DNA of 64,000 nt from Bacillus testis (GCF_001243895.1 NZ_LN851186.1:1509933-1573932); one strand, 5' to 3'. Counted from the first letter of the stretch, positions 7,325 to 16,107 are shown. The notes: a model not told the origin generated them from the letters alone. A program made the numbers and translations.

Positions 7325-8527
7325 ATGGATCCAATGGAAGTGCTGACAAACTTTAGTCAGCTTGAGGCTTTTTTGCAGCCAATTTTCAGTGCGGATGAAC
7401 ATATTGTGATAGGTTACGAAATATTGGGGCGTTATAAGACAGACAAAGGCTATGAAAGCTTGGGGCCATTCTTCAGTGATCATTCTGTCCCTGAAGAGTA
7501 TCGGATCGACGTGGACAATATCATTTTGGAACAGGCATTAGCCAAGTTGGCGGATCAGGAAGACGAATGTTTCATTTTTATTAACCGGGATCCCCACTTA
7601 TTGATGTATGACCATGGGGAAGGATTTCTTGAAATCATCAAGCGTTATTTCCCTGAACAGAAAATGCATCGCATAGTATTAGAGTTATCCGAGAAATCAT
7701 TCTCCGGCAATATGGAAAGTCTGTTGCATTTGTTAACTTACTATAAGACCTATGGAATCAAGATTGCAATCGATCATTTAGGGGTGGATAGCCACTTGGA
7801 CCGCATATCGGCGATTTCCCCTCAAATCCTGAAAATCAGCCTTGACCATTTAAAGATGCAGCGATGGGATACGTTTGCCGACACCATCTCTCTATGGGGA
7901 GAATTGTCCCGCAAAATGGGTGCTACCCTCTTATTCGAAAATATCGAAACCGTATATCAGCTGCAATTTGCCTGGAGGCATGGCGGCCGTTACTATCAAG
8001 GGTTTTATTTGGCGCAACCGAGCCCAGCAGCCATTGGCCGTGAATCTTTAAAAGAGCGCTTCAAACGTGAATGCCATAGTTTTATAGATTCAGAGAAAAT
8101 GAGCCTTGAAAAAAAATATGATGAGAAAAAAAAGTTGCAGTTGGAATTGGAGCGCTGTGTGAGGAAGAGCAGGGCTGCAAGCGGGGAACGGCAGCCGTTG
8201 CTGGAGCTAGCCAAAATGTTGGAATCCTACGCTTTCCGTTTGTACGTTTGCGATGAAGATGGGTTTCAAAAGTCGCCGAATTTCCTGAAGACGAACCAAG
8301 GTTGGTCCATTCAGGAACATTATATCGACAAGAATTGGAGCTGGCGTCCCTATTTCCTGAAAACCATTATTAAAATGAGAAATGATCAAGAAGGCTTTCT
8401 TTCTGATTCATACAGTGATATCGAGACTGCACAAACCATCAGAACCTTTTCGCTGCCTTTAAGAGATAATGAGTATCTCTTTATTGATATTTCTTATGAA
8501 TACCTTTATGAGCATAATATTTTTTAA
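7325..8527 (+). CDS. ykuI: EAL-domain c-di-GMP-binding protein YkuI
   Basis: 400 codons from ATG 7325 (MDPMEVLTNF), which matches the family start better than the upstream ATG at 7307; GGGGTGG precedes it. Residues 1-250 are an EAL domain with YEILGR in place of EAL, FIFINRDPHLL, LELSEKSF, KIAIDHLG and GGRYYQGFYLAQPS. Residues 250-400 form a helical linker and a PAS-like YkuI_C domain ending in NWSWRPYFLKTI and SLPLRDNEYLFIDISYEYLYE. B. subtilis YkuI binds c-di-GMP, but phosphodiesterase activity was not demonstrated. Here the usual DDFG motif reads IDHLG, with one metal-site aspartate replaced. An extended -10 (TGGTATAAT, 7283-7291) lies upstream. Confidence 0.94.
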   Translation: MDPMEVLTNFSQLEAFLQPIFSADEHIVIGYEILGRYKTDKGYESLGPFFSDHSVPEEYRIDVDNIILEQALAKLADQEDECFIFINRDPHLLMYDHGEGFLEIIKRYFPEQKMHRIVLELSEKSFSGNMESLLHLLTYYKTYGIKIAIDHLGVDSHLDRISAISPQILKISLDHLKMQRWDTFADTISLWGELSRKMGATLLFENIETVYQLQFAWRHGGRYYQGFYLAQPSPAAIGRESLKERFKRECHSFIDSEKMSLEKKYDEKKKLQLELERCVRKSRAASGERQPLLELAKMLESYAFRLYVCDEDGFQKSPNFLKTNQGWSIQEHYIDKNWSWRPYFLKTIIKMRNDQEGFLSDSYSDIETAQTIRTFSLPLRDNEYLFIDISYEYLYEHNIF

Positions 8528-8543
8528 CCAGCCTACTAGATTA

Positions 8544-8580
8544 AAGAAGAGCCGCTAATTCAAAAAGCGGCTCTTCTTTG
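8544..8580. terminator. Bidirectional terminator, ykuI / glutaredoxin
   Basis: Perfect 14-bp stem AAAGAAGAGCCGCT / AGCGGCTCTTCTTT between convergent genes. Outward T runs are short on both strands. Confidence 0.8.
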
Positions 8581-8583
8581 TGA

Positions 8584-8817
8584 CTATAAATGAAGCAATC
8601 GTTCGATCTTTTCCTGGTCGAAGCCGATTATGGCTTCTTCATCGATTACGATGACAGGAGTGGAAAAAGCATTATATTGGTTCATCATCTTCTTCTTTGC
8701 CTTTTGGTCCCTAGCTATATTTTTTTCTTCAAAGGGAACCCCATGCTCTTTCAGGAACAATTTAGTGAATTCGCAAGGGGGACAAGACGGCTGTGTGTAA
8801 ACGACAACTTTATTCAT
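8584..8817 (-). CDS. Glutaredoxin / NrdH-like thiol protein
   Basis: 77 codons from ATG 8817, preceded by TTGGAGG; the longer upstream frame lacks a ribosome site. The fold signature is VVVYTQPSCPPCEFTKLFLKEHGVPFEEKNI. The active-site pair is Cys12-Pro-Pro-Cys15, and the cis-proline is in STPVIVIDEE near residue 55. Family members are small cytosolic disulfide reductants, for example for ribonucleotide reductase or bacillithiol-linked reactions. The partner cannot be told here; nothing adjacent is a reductase. It shares direction with the metallo-hydrolase gene upstream and may be cotranscribed with it (74-base gap). Confidence 0.88.
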   Translation of the reverse strand: MNKVVVYTQPSCPPCEFTKLFLKEHGVPFEEKNIARDQKAKKKMMNQYNAFSTPVIVIDEEAIIGFDQEKIERLLHL

Positions 8818-8890
8818 GCGTACCTCCAATGAAACAGCTTCTATGCAGAAGGATCTAAATGGGAATGATGTCAAACGACATATGTATAAT

Positions 8891-9847
8891 TTATGCTTTG
8901 CTTTCTCTTTTTGCAAGCATATCGAGTATTCCTAATGAAGATACGCTAAAATCAAGCTTCAGGATCGATTGCAGTGAATGTGAGCCTGAAACCTCTAGTT
9001 GAGAAAGTCTGGGGGAAACAAGATCCCAAAGCAGTTTCTCGATTAATGCCAGCTGCGCCTCTGCATCGCCGGGCATTTGCTTTCGGGCTTCTGTTCCGCA
9101 TGCTACAAAGAGCGGGATATAATGCCTCATTTGGGAAAACGCCTCGGTTGGTTCGCTGCATACGCCGAAATGGCCAAAGAACAAGGCGTCCGGCTTTAAT
9201 CTTTCATACAGAGAGATACTATTAAGCATATCAACCGGGTTGAATTGGTTAGGGGAAGTCGTAGGCAAAACAAGGGTGCCTTTTTGTCCCTCCTGGTAGT
9301 AGATGCCGCATGTATCGCCGGTAAAAACGCCATTGGATACAGAATCATGGATGGATATATGGTGATTGGCATGGCCGGGTGTGTGGTAGAAGGTTAAAGT
9401 GCGGCCGTCAAGAATCAATTGCTGCCCATTCCCGACAGTCTCAATCCTATGGGCCGGAATAGGGAGAATTGGCTCGAAAAGTGCTTCGAAGTCTTTACCG
9501 TAAACAGCTTTTGCTCCGGCGATCAACCGGGCTGGATCAATCAAATGGCGTTCCCCCTTGGGATGGACGAGAAGTTTTGCATTCGGGCACTTTTGAAGCA
9601 GCAGGCCGGCACCGCCTGCATGGTCAAGATGTATGTGGGTTACAATGATGTGGGTGATGGTTTCCAATGGGATGTTCAGTTCTTCCAGTCCTTGAAGAAT
9701 ATAAGAGATGGAAGGGCTGGCTGAGGTTTCGATCAACTGTGCTTGGGATTGCCCTTTTAAGACATAACAGCCTGTTCTATTTTTTCTCCCTAAATCGTGA
9801 CAATCAATGCAATACATAGTACTATTAATTTGTTGCGCAAATTTCAT
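8891..9847 (-). CDS. Metallo-beta-lactamase-fold hydrolase
   Basis: 318 codons from ATG 9847 with ACAGGAGGT upstream. Residues 1-30 form the first strands (MYCIDCHDLGRKNRTGCYVL). The zinc motif is VTHIHLDHAGG near residue 80, followed by HTPGHANHHISI near 165, FTGDTCGIYY near 185 and FFGHFGVC near 225, a complete metal-ligand set. The C-terminal 80 residues are helical. Substrate unknown; the family includes glyoxalase II-like hydrolases, lactonases and phosphodiesterases. No B. subtilis gene occupies this position, so the pair with the glutaredoxin may be a lineage-specific insertion between ykuI and ykuJ. Confidence 0.88.
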   Translation of the reverse strand: MKFAQQINSTMYCIDCHDLGRKNRTGCYVLKGQSQAQLIETSASPSISYILQGLEELNIPLETITHIIVTHIHLDHAGGAGLLLQKCPNAKLLVHPKGERHLIDPARLIAGAKAVYGKDFEALFEPILPIPAHRIETVGNGQQLILDGRTLTFYHTPGHANHHISIHDSVSNGVFTGDTCGIYYQEGQKGTLVLPTTSPNQFNPVDMLNSISLYERLKPDALFFGHFGVCSEPTEAFSQMRHYIPLFVACGTEARKQMPGDAEAQLALIEKLLWDLVSPRLSQLEVSGSHSLQSILKLDFSVSSLGILDMLAKRESKA

Positions 9848-10020
9848 TGATATACCTCCTGTCAGCAATCTTACTTCTTTATTCTAAGGGGCATTAGTGG
9901 TAAAGTAAATGATTGTGGAAACATTCTGAATACACTTAGGCATGGCACAGGCATAATAAATTGTGATATAGTGAATCATACTGGTAATTATACCGTTACA
10001 TATTGAAAGGAGATGCTATT

Positions 10021-10260
10021 ATGACTCAATTACAAGGCATCATAACAAGACTACTAAACCTTCAGGAACAAGCGAAGGAAACAGAAACTGCACAACGTTT
10101 TTTTGAAATAGATGGCGTTAAAAAATGTCAGGTTACCTACTTTAACAAAACTGCTATGTTTGAATTGGAAGTTTACGATGAAAAAGGTAAAACTTCTAAA
10201 TATCAATTCGACAATATTGATATGATCACTATTGAAATTTTTGATTTATTACACGCATAA
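10021..10260 (+). CDS. ykuJ: YkuJ family protein
   Basis: 79 codons from ATG 10021, with AAAGGAG eight bases before it; the frame is open a little further up but the ribosome site decides the start. Length equals B. subtilis YkuJ. The sequence ...TAQRFFEIDGVKKCQVTYFNKTAMFELEVYDEKGKTSKYQFDNIDMITIEIFDLL is typical of this small alpha/beta family, for which a structure exists but no established function. A GAG-CCC hairpin with a long T run begins at the stop codon. Confidence 0.92.
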   Translation: MTQLQGIITRLLNLQEQAKETETAQRFFEIDGVKKCQVTYFNKTAMFELEVYDEKGKTSKYQFDNIDMITIEIFDLLHA

Positions 10261-10286
10261 GAGTCCCAGTGGGCTCTTTTTTTTTG
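10261..10286 (+). terminator. ykuJ terminator
   Basis: GAGTCCC-AGT-GGGCTC with one bulged T, followed by nine T. The remainder of the 10287-10645 gap holds a dispersed repeat (10308-10357) and no gene that I can support. Confidence 0.85.
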
Positions 10287-10307
10287 GTTTTTTTGCTTTT
10301 TATCCGG

Positions 10308-10357
10308 CTAAGGCTCCCGCTTCAAAAGATGCGTGAATAGGAAGAGGCAAGTGGAAG
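10308..10357. repeat. Short dispersed repeat, family 2 copy B
   Basis: Begins CTAAGGCTCCCGCTTCAAAA and ends AAGTGGAAG. It aligns with 2376-2426 over about 50 bases with scattered mismatches. Confidence 0.5.
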
Positions 10358-10645
10358 ATAGAAGTACCAGTAAGGATTCGGTTTAGTTCAACTAAGGATA
10401 GGCGGGAAATGAAAAACCCGACCAATGAATGTTTTGCTTGATAAGCAGCGGACAGGAATCTCTTTTCGCGGGTTGTCAGGTGAGACTGCTTGCATCTGAA
10501 GCATATCTCGCTTTTCCTCTAAGTTAGACTGTCTGCTTGCCGTAAAAGCTAAGGCTATGTATACTTAGGATGTATTTTAACAGAGAGTAGATGCAGCAAG
10601 AGATGGCCCAGTTGTTGAATAATAAACGATGAAGGTGGATCGGTT

Positions 10646-10771
10646 ATGCTGATGCTTCTATTGGTTGTCATGTTGTTTATTATATTGTTGGGGCTTGCTG
10701 AGGTGACATCCATGAAAAAGGAATTGATTGCCGTACGCAAGCTTCTGGAGAAACAGGAAAATAAAAACTAA
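10646..10771 (+). CDS. Small single-span membrane protein (41 residues)
   Basis: ATG 10646 to TAA 10769-10771, 41 codons. AAGGTGG lies eight bases upstream. Residues 1-18 are a continuous hydrophobic helix (MLMLLLVVMLFIILLGLA), followed by a short basic tail with ELIAVRKLLEKQENK that looks like an amphipathic or coiled helix. The predicted layout is one N-terminal membrane span with the charged tail on the cytosolic side. It lies 82 bases before darB in the same direction, roughly where B. subtilis has ykuK and ykzF. No family is recognised. Confidence 0.6.
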   Translation: MLMLLLVVMLFIILLGLAEVTSMKKELIAVRKLLEKQENKN

Positions 10772-10853
10772 GCATTTAGGATGCAGGCAGCAGAAGTAAT
10801 TGTTAAAATAAGTAAAAGAAGAAAATACTTAGAACCAGAGTAGGGGTAATCAT

Positions 10854-11291
10854 ATGCTTACATGTAATAACAATGAATTACTTTCCACATCGATTGAGCG
10901 ATACGTGATTTCAGCAGAAAAAGTTGCGCATGTCCAGATTGCCAATAATCTTGAACACGGTTTGTTAGTTCTTACGAAAAGTGGATATACAGCGATCCCT
11001 GTGCTGGATCCGCATTTCAAATTATATGGTCTAATCAGTTCGCCTATGATTCTTGATAAGATCCTTGGCCTTGAACGGATCGAGTTCGAGAAACTGGAAG
11101 AGTTGAAAGTGAGTGATGTCATGAATGCTGATATTCCTCGGCTGCGCATGACGGATACTGTCAAGGTTGGATTGGAAATGATGATTGACCATCCATTTGT
11201 ATGTGTGGAAGACGAAAATGGCATTTTTGAAGGGATCTTGACAAGAAGAGCGTTGCTGAAAGAGTTTCAGAAGCAGCTATTTGCCAATTGA
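10854..11291 (+). CDS. darB: c-di-AMP-binding CBS protein DarB (YkuL)
   Basis: 145 codons, two CBS motifs and nothing else. Strong resemblance to B. subtilis DarB over its length: VAHVQIANNLEHGLLVLTKSGYTAIPVLDP, then LERIEFEKLEELKVSDVM and DIPRLRMTDTV, and FVCVEDENGIFEGILTRRALLKE. Apo-DarB is known to bind and stimulate the (p)ppGpp synthetase Rel and pyruvate carboxylase; c-di-AMP releases it. Its PycA target is encoded at 47.4 kb in this window. The gene precedes ccpC as in B. subtilis, but an ISL3-type element now separates them. Confidence 0.95.
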   Translation: MLTCNNNELLSTSIERYVISAEKVAHVQIANNLEHGLLVLTKSGYTAIPVLDPHFKLYGLISSPMILDKILGLERIEFEKLEELKVSDVMNADIPRLRMTDTVKVGLEMMIDHPFVCVEDENGIFEGILTRRALLKEFQKQLFAN

Positions 11292-11306
11292 ATCCATTTG
11301 AAAAGG

Positions 11307-11337
11307 AAGAGTCTTGCGTTACGCAGGCTCTTTTTTA
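11307..11337 (+). terminator. darB terminator
   Basis: AAGAG-T-CTTGCG paired with CGCAGGCTCTT (one bulged T, one G-U), ending in T6. The ISL3 element sits just beyond, in a second T tract. Confidence 0.75.
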
Positions 11338-11344
11338 CAAGGCT

Positions 11345-11352
11345 TTTTTTCG
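11345..11352. repeat. Target-site duplication, left copy
   Basis: TTTTTTCG directly left of the IS; identical to 12730-12737. Eight bases is the usual duplication for ISL3-family insertions. Confidence 0.9.
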
Positions 11353-12729
11353 GGTTCTATACTAAATGTTGGGGTGTCCACTTAAAAATGGGCAAAAAAA
11401 GAGCACACAAGCTCCTAATTTCTTATACTTGAATTGACGAGAAACAAGATAGAAAAGGAGATGTGTGCTCTTGCATTTTAACATGATTCTGCCCGGACTT
11501 GAAGGGGCAACCATCATCAAAACCGACATCAATGAAGGAATCTACCAAATATATATTGAAATGCCGATTAAGGACCATGCCTGCCCTTCCTGTTCGAAGG
11601 AGACCAAGCGTGTCCATGACTACCGTATCCAAAAGATTAAGCATCTGAAAATGGCGGAACGCCCCACCATGATTATCTATCGGAAAAGGAGATATGCCTG
11701 CTTGTGCGGGAAACGTTTCTATGAGGAAAATCCTTTTGTGGAGAGGTATCAACACCATTCGAAGGAATGGAATCAACAGGTCCAGATTCGTACCGTCAAA
11801 GCCAAGACATTCACCGAAATTGCGGCCCAATACCATACATCCGTCAGTACGATCATACGGCGTTTTGACCGGATTATCCCCCAATCAATCAAGGGAGAGA
11901 AGGCCTTGCCCAAAGCGATTGCCATCGACGAATTCAAAGGGGATTCCGGAAAGGAAAAATATCAATTGATCATTGCCAATGCCGTGACCCGCGAACCGAT
12001 CGACATCCTGCCAAACAGACGGAAAGACACAATTAAAGAGTACTTGCGGAAACATGGGGCCAAGGTGGAAGTGGTTGTCATGGATATGAGCCACGCCTTC
12101 AAGGCAGCTGTCAAACAGGCCTTGGACGGTCCTGTGATCGTGGCGGATGGGTTTCATTTCGTCCGGTATATGAATTGGGCGCTCGACAAGATCCGTGTGA
12201 GGGAACAAAACGAGTGGCATGCATACGACCGTAAAAAGTGTAAGAAGGTCCGTTACGTCTTTCATAAAGCTTCCCACAAGCTTACAAAAACAGATAAATG
12301 GTATCTGGAAAGATACTTTGCGCTGTCCCCTGAATTAAAAATAGCGTATGGGTTGAAAGAGGCCTTTTATGAGTGGTTTAACGAAGCCAAACGGCGGGGG
12401 CCAGGCCATATCGAGAAGACAAAAGAAGCGCTGCATGCGTTTTATGAAAAGGTGGAAGAAAGCAGGATTCCTGAGTTCGTGAAAACCGTCCAGACCTATC
12501 GAAATTGGGAAACGGAAATCCTTAACCGTTTTGAATTTGGGTACTCCAATGGGTTTGTGGAAGGGTTGAACAACTTGACAAAGGTCATGAAACGGAATGC
12601 CTTTGGGTTCAGGAACTTCGCTCGTTTTAGGGCACGAATCCTCCTGCATCACCACTATAAATCAATAGGCAATTCATTAGGATAAAGGGGCAGAGAAATG
12701 TTCTCTACCCCAACACTTGAAAAAGAACC
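11353..12729 (+). mobile_element. Complete ISL3-family insertion sequence
   Basis: 1377 bp bounded by imperfect inverted repeats of about 23 bases. The left end starts GGTTCT and contains TGTTGGGGT; the right end read on the other strand also starts GGTTCT and contains TGTTGGGGT. It is flanked by a perfect 8-bp direct repeat TTTTTTCG. It carries one intact transposase gene. The exact duplication and intact frame point to a recent and potentially still mobile insertion, placed between the darB terminator and ccpC, 61 bases before the ccpC start. Confidence 0.95.
11465..12685 (+). CDS. ISL3-family transposase
   Basis: 406 codons if started at GTG 11465; TTG 11471 is an equally plausible start, since AAGGAG ends at 11460. 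The N-terminal zinc ribbon has CPSC and CLCG with paired cysteines (about 40-80). A helix-turn-helix follows (KTFTEIAAQYHTSVSTIIRRFDRI). The DDE domain has IDEFKGDSGKEKYQLIIAN (first D), VVVMDMSHAFKAAV (second D) and SNGFVEGLNNLTKVMKRNAFGFRNF (E). Full length with no frameshift. It catalyses cut-and-paste type movement of the element. Confidence 0.95.
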   Translation: MLLHFNMILPGLEGATIIKTDINEGIYQIYIEMPIKDHACPSCSKETKRVHDYRIQKIKHLKMAERPTMIIYRKRRYACLCGKRFYEENPFVERYQHHSKEWNQQVQIRTVKAKTFTEIAAQYHTSVSTIIRRFDRIIPQSIKGEKALPKAIAIDEFKGDSGKEKYQLIIANAVTREPIDILPNRRKDTIKEYLRKHGAKVEVVVMDMSHAFKAAVKQALDGPVIVADGFHFVRYMNWALDKIRVREQNEWHAYDRKKCKKVRYVFHKASHKLTKTDKWYLERYFALSPELKIAYGLKEAFYEWFNEAKRRGPGHIEKTKEALHAFYEKVEESRIPEFVKTVQTYRNWETEILNRFEFGYSNGFVEGLNNLTKVMKRNAFGFRNFARFRARILLHHHYKSIGNSLG

Positions 12730-12737
12730 TTTTTTCG
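12730..12737. repeat. Target-site duplication, right copy
   Basis: TTTTTTCG directly right of the IS, matching 11345-11352. Confidence 0.9.
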
Positions 12738-12798
12738 GCAGTTGAATGAATGGCGAAATGCCGGGCTGACCGCTAGAAACCAATAGAGAGGGATGGAA

Positions 12799-13683
12799 AT
12801 GAGCAATTCAGAATATCAGCTATTATCGGTTCTGGCCCAAGAGATGAATATGCGCAAGGCGGCTGAACGTTTATTTGTTTCGCAGCCGGCGTTGTCACAG
12901 CGGTTGCAGAGCATTGAAAAAGAGTGGCAGACTAAAATCTTTGTCCGCTCCCAGAAAGGCCTAACCTTAACGCCGGCCGGGGAGGCGATCATCGACTTAG
13001 CCAACCGCGTACTTGAACAGGAAGAGAAAGTACAGGAAGAAATCCAGGCGATGGACAATAAGGTTTATGGTACTTTAAAAATCGCTTGCGCTACGATTGT
13101 GGGCCAAAATTGGCTGCCAAAAGTGTTGAAAAAATATGTTAACAGATATCCGCATGCTAAAATCTCTTTAGTGACCGGATGGAGTTCGGAGATATTAAAA
13201 TCGCTATATGACGATACTGTCCATGTAGGGATCATCAGAGGAACGCCTGATTGGAAAGGGGTCCGCCATCATTTATTTAAAGATAAATTATATTTGGTCG
13301 ATACTGAAATGCAGGAGCTGGAGCAAATTTTAGAAACGAACCGACCGTTCATCCAATTCAAGAGTGATTCGAATTATTACCAAGAAATACAAGATTGGTG
13401 GATTCGCCATTTTAAGAGTGTGCCCAAACGGACAATAGTGGTCGACCAGATAGAAACGTGCAAGCAAATGGCGCTTAATGGGATTGGCTATGCGATTTTG
13501 CCTGCCATCACGATTGAGAACCATGACAGCAATATCTATAAAATTCCCTTGTATGATGACCATCACGATCATTTGGAGAGAGACACCTGGCTGCTCGGCT
13601 ATGAAAAATCATTCGAGCTGCAGCAAGTGCAGGCGTTTGTCGAAGTGGTTCAGGAATACATTGAAGAAAGCAAACTCAAATAG
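12799..13683 (+). CDS. ccpC: LysR-type regulator CcpC
   Basis: 294 codons from the second ATG (12799); GAGAGGG ends six bases before it, whereas the ATG at 12793 abuts the ribosome site. The N-terminal winged helix contains NMRKAAERLFVSQPALSQRLQSIEKEW, and the remaining 200 residues are the periplasmic-binding-like effector domain (WLPKVLKKY, KISLVTGWSSEILKSLYDD, DQIETCKQMALNGIGYAILP). These match B. subtilis CcpC, which represses citrate synthase and aconitase genes and responds to citrate. The IS copy leaves only 61 bases of original DNA upstream, so its native promoter may be split or replaced by read-out from the IS. Confidence 0.93.
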   Translation: MSNSEYQLLSVLAQEMNMRKAAERLFVSQPALSQRLQSIEKEWQTKIFVRSQKGLTLTPAGEAIIDLANRVLEQEEKVQEEIQAMDNKVYGTLKIACATIVGQNWLPKVLKKYVNRYPHAKISLVTGWSSEILKSLYDDTVHVGIIRGTPDWKGVRHHLFKDKLYLVDTEMQELEQILETNRPFIQFKSDSNYYQEIQDWWIRHFKSVPKRTIVVDQIETCKQMALNGIGYAILPAITIENHDSNIYKIPLYDDHHDHLERDTWLLGYEKSFELQQVQAFVEVVQEYIEESKLK

Positions 13684-13829
13684 AGGGCCATTCCTTATTT
13701 CTGTTGAGCCGGTTAGCTTAAAGGGGCTTGATTGCCTAATATTTTTGCCTGTTTTACTTGTTAATCTCTTTTTGGTTTGGTAAAGTAATCAATAGAAATT
13801 TTCTGCATTTGAAGGAGGAGGAAACATAA

Positions 13830-14540
13830 ATGAAAATGGTAGATGCTCGCGAAATCATTTCGTACATAGCAAATGCAAAGAAATCAACACCTGTAAAGGT
13901 ATACATAAAAGGAGACTTGGAAGGGTTGGCGTTTGGTGAGCAAACAAAAACGTTTATCACGGGAAACACCGGCATTCTTTTCGGCGAATGGTCTGATATT
14001 AGTGAAGCGTTAAACGAGTACAGTGATCAAATCGAGGATTATGTGGTGGAGAATGACCGCAGAAATTCTGCAATCCCTATGCTGGACCTAAAAGGGATCA
14101 AAGCAAGAATAGAACCGGGCGCTATTATTCGCGATCAAGTAGAAATCGGCGAAAATGCAGTCATTATGATGGGAGCCTCCATCAATATCGGAGCTGTTAT
14201 CGGTTCCGGCACAATGATCGACATGAATGTAGTAATGGGCGGAAGAGCGACAGTCGGCAATAACTGCCATATCGGCGCCGGTGCTGTTCTGGCTGGTGTC
14301 ATCGAGCCGCCTTCAGCAAAACCTGTTGTGATTGAGGATGACGTACTGATCGGCGCTAACGCTGTAGTCCTTGAAGGTGTAACTGTTGGCAAAGGGTCAG
14401 TGGTCGCTGCCGGAGCAGTTGTTACTCAGGATATCCCGCCATACTCTGTGGCAGCGGGCATCCCTGCTAAAGTCATTAAAGAAATAGACGATCAAACAAA
14501 ATCAAAAACAGAAATTATGCAAGAGCTTCGCCAGTTATAA
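13830..14540 (+). CDS. dapH: Tetrahydrodipicolinate N-acetyltransferase DapH
   Basis: 236 codons, equal to B. subtilis DapH (YkuQ), with AAGGAGGAGG before the ATG. Residues 1-85 are an alpha/beta N-terminal domain. Residues 90-205 are a left-handed beta-helix of hexapeptide repeats ([60 protein letters not shown]). The last part carries the catalytic loop and [17 protein letters not shown]. It transfers acetyl from acetyl-CoA to tetrahydrodipicolinate in the acetylase route to diaminopimelate, needed for peptidoglycan and lysine. A terminator separates it from the next pathway gene. Confidence 0.96.
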   Translation: MKMVDAREIISYIANAKKSTPVKVYIKGDLEGLAFGEQTKTFITGNTGILFGEWSDISEALNEYSDQIEDYVVENDRRNSAIPMLDLKGIKARIEPGAIIRDQVEIGENAVIMMGASINIGAVIGSGTMIDMNVVMGGRATVGNNCHIGAGAVLAGVIEPPSAKPVVIEDDVLIGANAVVLEGVTVGKGSVVAAGAVVTQDIPPYSVAAGIPAKVIKEIDDQTKSKTEIMQELRQL

Positions 14541-14554
14541 TGATTAAAAGAATG

Positions 14555-14598
14555 GCTGCCGCACAGAAGGTAATCCTTATGTTGCGGCAGTCTTTTTT
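14555..14598 (+). terminator. Terminator between dapH and dapL
   Basis: GCTGCCGCA (14555-14563) pairs with TGCGGCAGT (14583-14591), then T6. Its presence suggests attenuated or separate transcription of the two consecutive pathway genes. Confidence 0.8.
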
Positions 14599-14675
14599 AC
14601 AAAAACGAAATGAAAAAAGCATCGATAGGATGCGAAGAAACAAACAAAAACACTATGTAAATGGAGGAAGCTGAA

Positions 14676-15809
14676 GTGAAGGATTCGAATGAGTTCATTG
14701 GCGTGCGCCGGGAATTGCACGCCATCCCTGAGTTAGGGTTCGAAGAATATAAGACACAAGCTTTTCTTTTGAATTACCTGGAAAGCCTTCCTGCTGGCCG
14801 CCTTTCGATCTGCAAATGGAAGACAGGCCTATTCGTAAAGGTATTTGGACGATCACCGGTAAGAACGATTGGATATCGTACGGATATTGATGGATTGCCC
14901 ATAACGGAACAAACAGGGCTGCCTTTCCAATCGCAGCATTCCGGCCGGATGCATGCATGCGGCCATGATGTTCATATGGCCATCGCGTTAGGTGTGTTGA
15001 CCCGTCTGGTCCACGAGCCAATCGATGACGATGCACTGTTCATCTTTCAGCCGGCCGAAGAAGGACCGGGAGGAGCGGAACCGATGCTGAAGAGCGATAT
15101 TATGGCGGAATGGCGTCCGGATATGATGATTGGCCTCCATATTGCGCCTGAGTATCCTGTCGGCACCATTGCGACAAAAAAAGGCCTTTTATTCGCCAAT
15201 ACATCTGAATTGTACATAGATATCAAAGGAAAAGGCGGCCATGCGGCTTATCCGCATCAAACCAACGATACCATCATTGCGGTCTGCCAGCTTGTCGGAC
15301 AGCTGCAGAGCATCATTTCCAGAAATGTCGACCCACTGGATTCAGCCGTGATTACCATCGGAAAAATAACCGGGGGAACGGTCCAGAATATCATTGCGGA
15401 ACATTCCCGTATTGAAGGCACCATACGGACGCTCTCGCCAGAAAGCATGGCTAAAGTAAAGCAGCGCATCGAGGAGCTAGTAAGAGGGATCGAAGTAGGA
15501 TTTGCCTGTGAGACCGCTATTGACTACGGTTGTATGTACTATCAGGTAAATAATGAAGAAACATTGACTGACGAATTCATCGCTTTTGCAGAACAAGAAC
15601 CCGGCATTGACTTTCAGCTAGCCAAAACCGGTATGACAGGCGAAGATTTCGGTTATATGCTGAAAGAAATTCCTGGCTTCATGTTTTGGCTGGGCGTTGA
15701 ATCTCCTTATGGCCTGCACCATGCAAAGCTTAATCCCCAGGAAGAGGCCATTCCTAAAGCAATCGACTTTTTGGCATCTTATATGCGTTATAAGGGAAAT
15801 CGCGGTTAA
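14676..15809 (+). CDS. dapL: N-acetyl-diaminopimelate deacetylase DapL
   Basis: 377 codons from GTG 14676 ([28 protein letters not shown]), with TGGAGGA seven to eight bases before it; the ATG at 14661 lies within the ribosome site and is less likely. M20 peptidase fold: [28 protein letters not shown] and [15 protein letters not shown] carry metal ligands. A dimerisation lid domain follows (about 175-290, [10 protein letters not shown]), then [10 protein letters not shown] and LHHAKLNP close the metal site. The enzyme removes acetate from N-acetyl-LL-diaminopimelate, the step after transamination in the acetylase branch. Equivalent to B. subtilis YkuR. Confidence 0.95.
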   Translation: MKDSNEFIGVRRELHAIPELGFEEYKTQAFLLNYLESLPAGRLSICKWKTGLFVKVFGRSPVRTIGYRTDIDGLPITEQTGLPFQSQHSGRMHACGHDVHMAIALGVLTRLVHEPIDDDALFIFQPAEEGPGGAEPMLKSDIMAEWRPDMMIGLHIAPEYPVGTIATKKGLLFANTSELYIDIKGKGGHAAYPHQTNDTIIAVCQLVGQLQSIISRNVDPLDSAVITIGKITGGTVQNIIAEHSRIEGTIRTLSPESMAKVKQRIEELVRGIEVGFACETAIDYGCMYYQVNNEETLTDEFIAFAEQEPGIDFQLAKTGMTGEDFGYMLKEIPGFMFWLGVESPYGLHHAKLNPQEEAIPKAIDFLASYMRYKGNRG

Positions 15810-15823
15810 AAGTATATTTTTAG

Positions 15824-15854
15824 ACGGACAGAAATCGAATCTGTCCGTTTTTTT
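15824..15854 (+). terminator. dapL terminator
   Basis: ACGGACAG / CTGTCCGT stem followed by T7. Confidence 0.9.
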
Positions 15855-16075
15855 GATGATGATGATTAATATCTTGTACAAAATTTGTAACAATTGGGCG
15901 AATTGTCTGTGCTTATCATTTTAATTGAAAATGAAAGAATGGTACTATAAATAATAGTAGAAGAGGCTATGGAGTTTTATTGTATTTTAAAATATTTATC
16001 AGATGATACTTATTGTAATTAAAAGTTTGACATCCTTTCGCACAATGATATAATGGGTATTGTCGAACAAATTGA

Positions 16076-16107
16076 TAATTGAGAATTTTTATTGTTATTC
16101 TCAATTA
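16076..16107 (+). promoter_or_regulatory. Perfect 11-bp dyad at the ykuU promoter
   Basis: TAATTGAGAAT (16076-16086), a ten-base spacer and ATTCTCAATTA (16097-16107). A TATAAT-type -10 lies at 16109-16114, so the dyad covers the -35 and spacer, as a repressor site would. Arms contain TGAGAAT/ATTCTCA half-sites like those in Fur-family boxes, but the spacing (two helical turns centre to centre) is not the usual 7-1-7. The protein that binds it is unknown. Confidence 0.5.

Noticed and set aside
11423-12655. Long minus-strand frames within the ISL3 transposase gene
   Set aside because: Shadows of the transposase frame; composition and lack of starts argue against coding.
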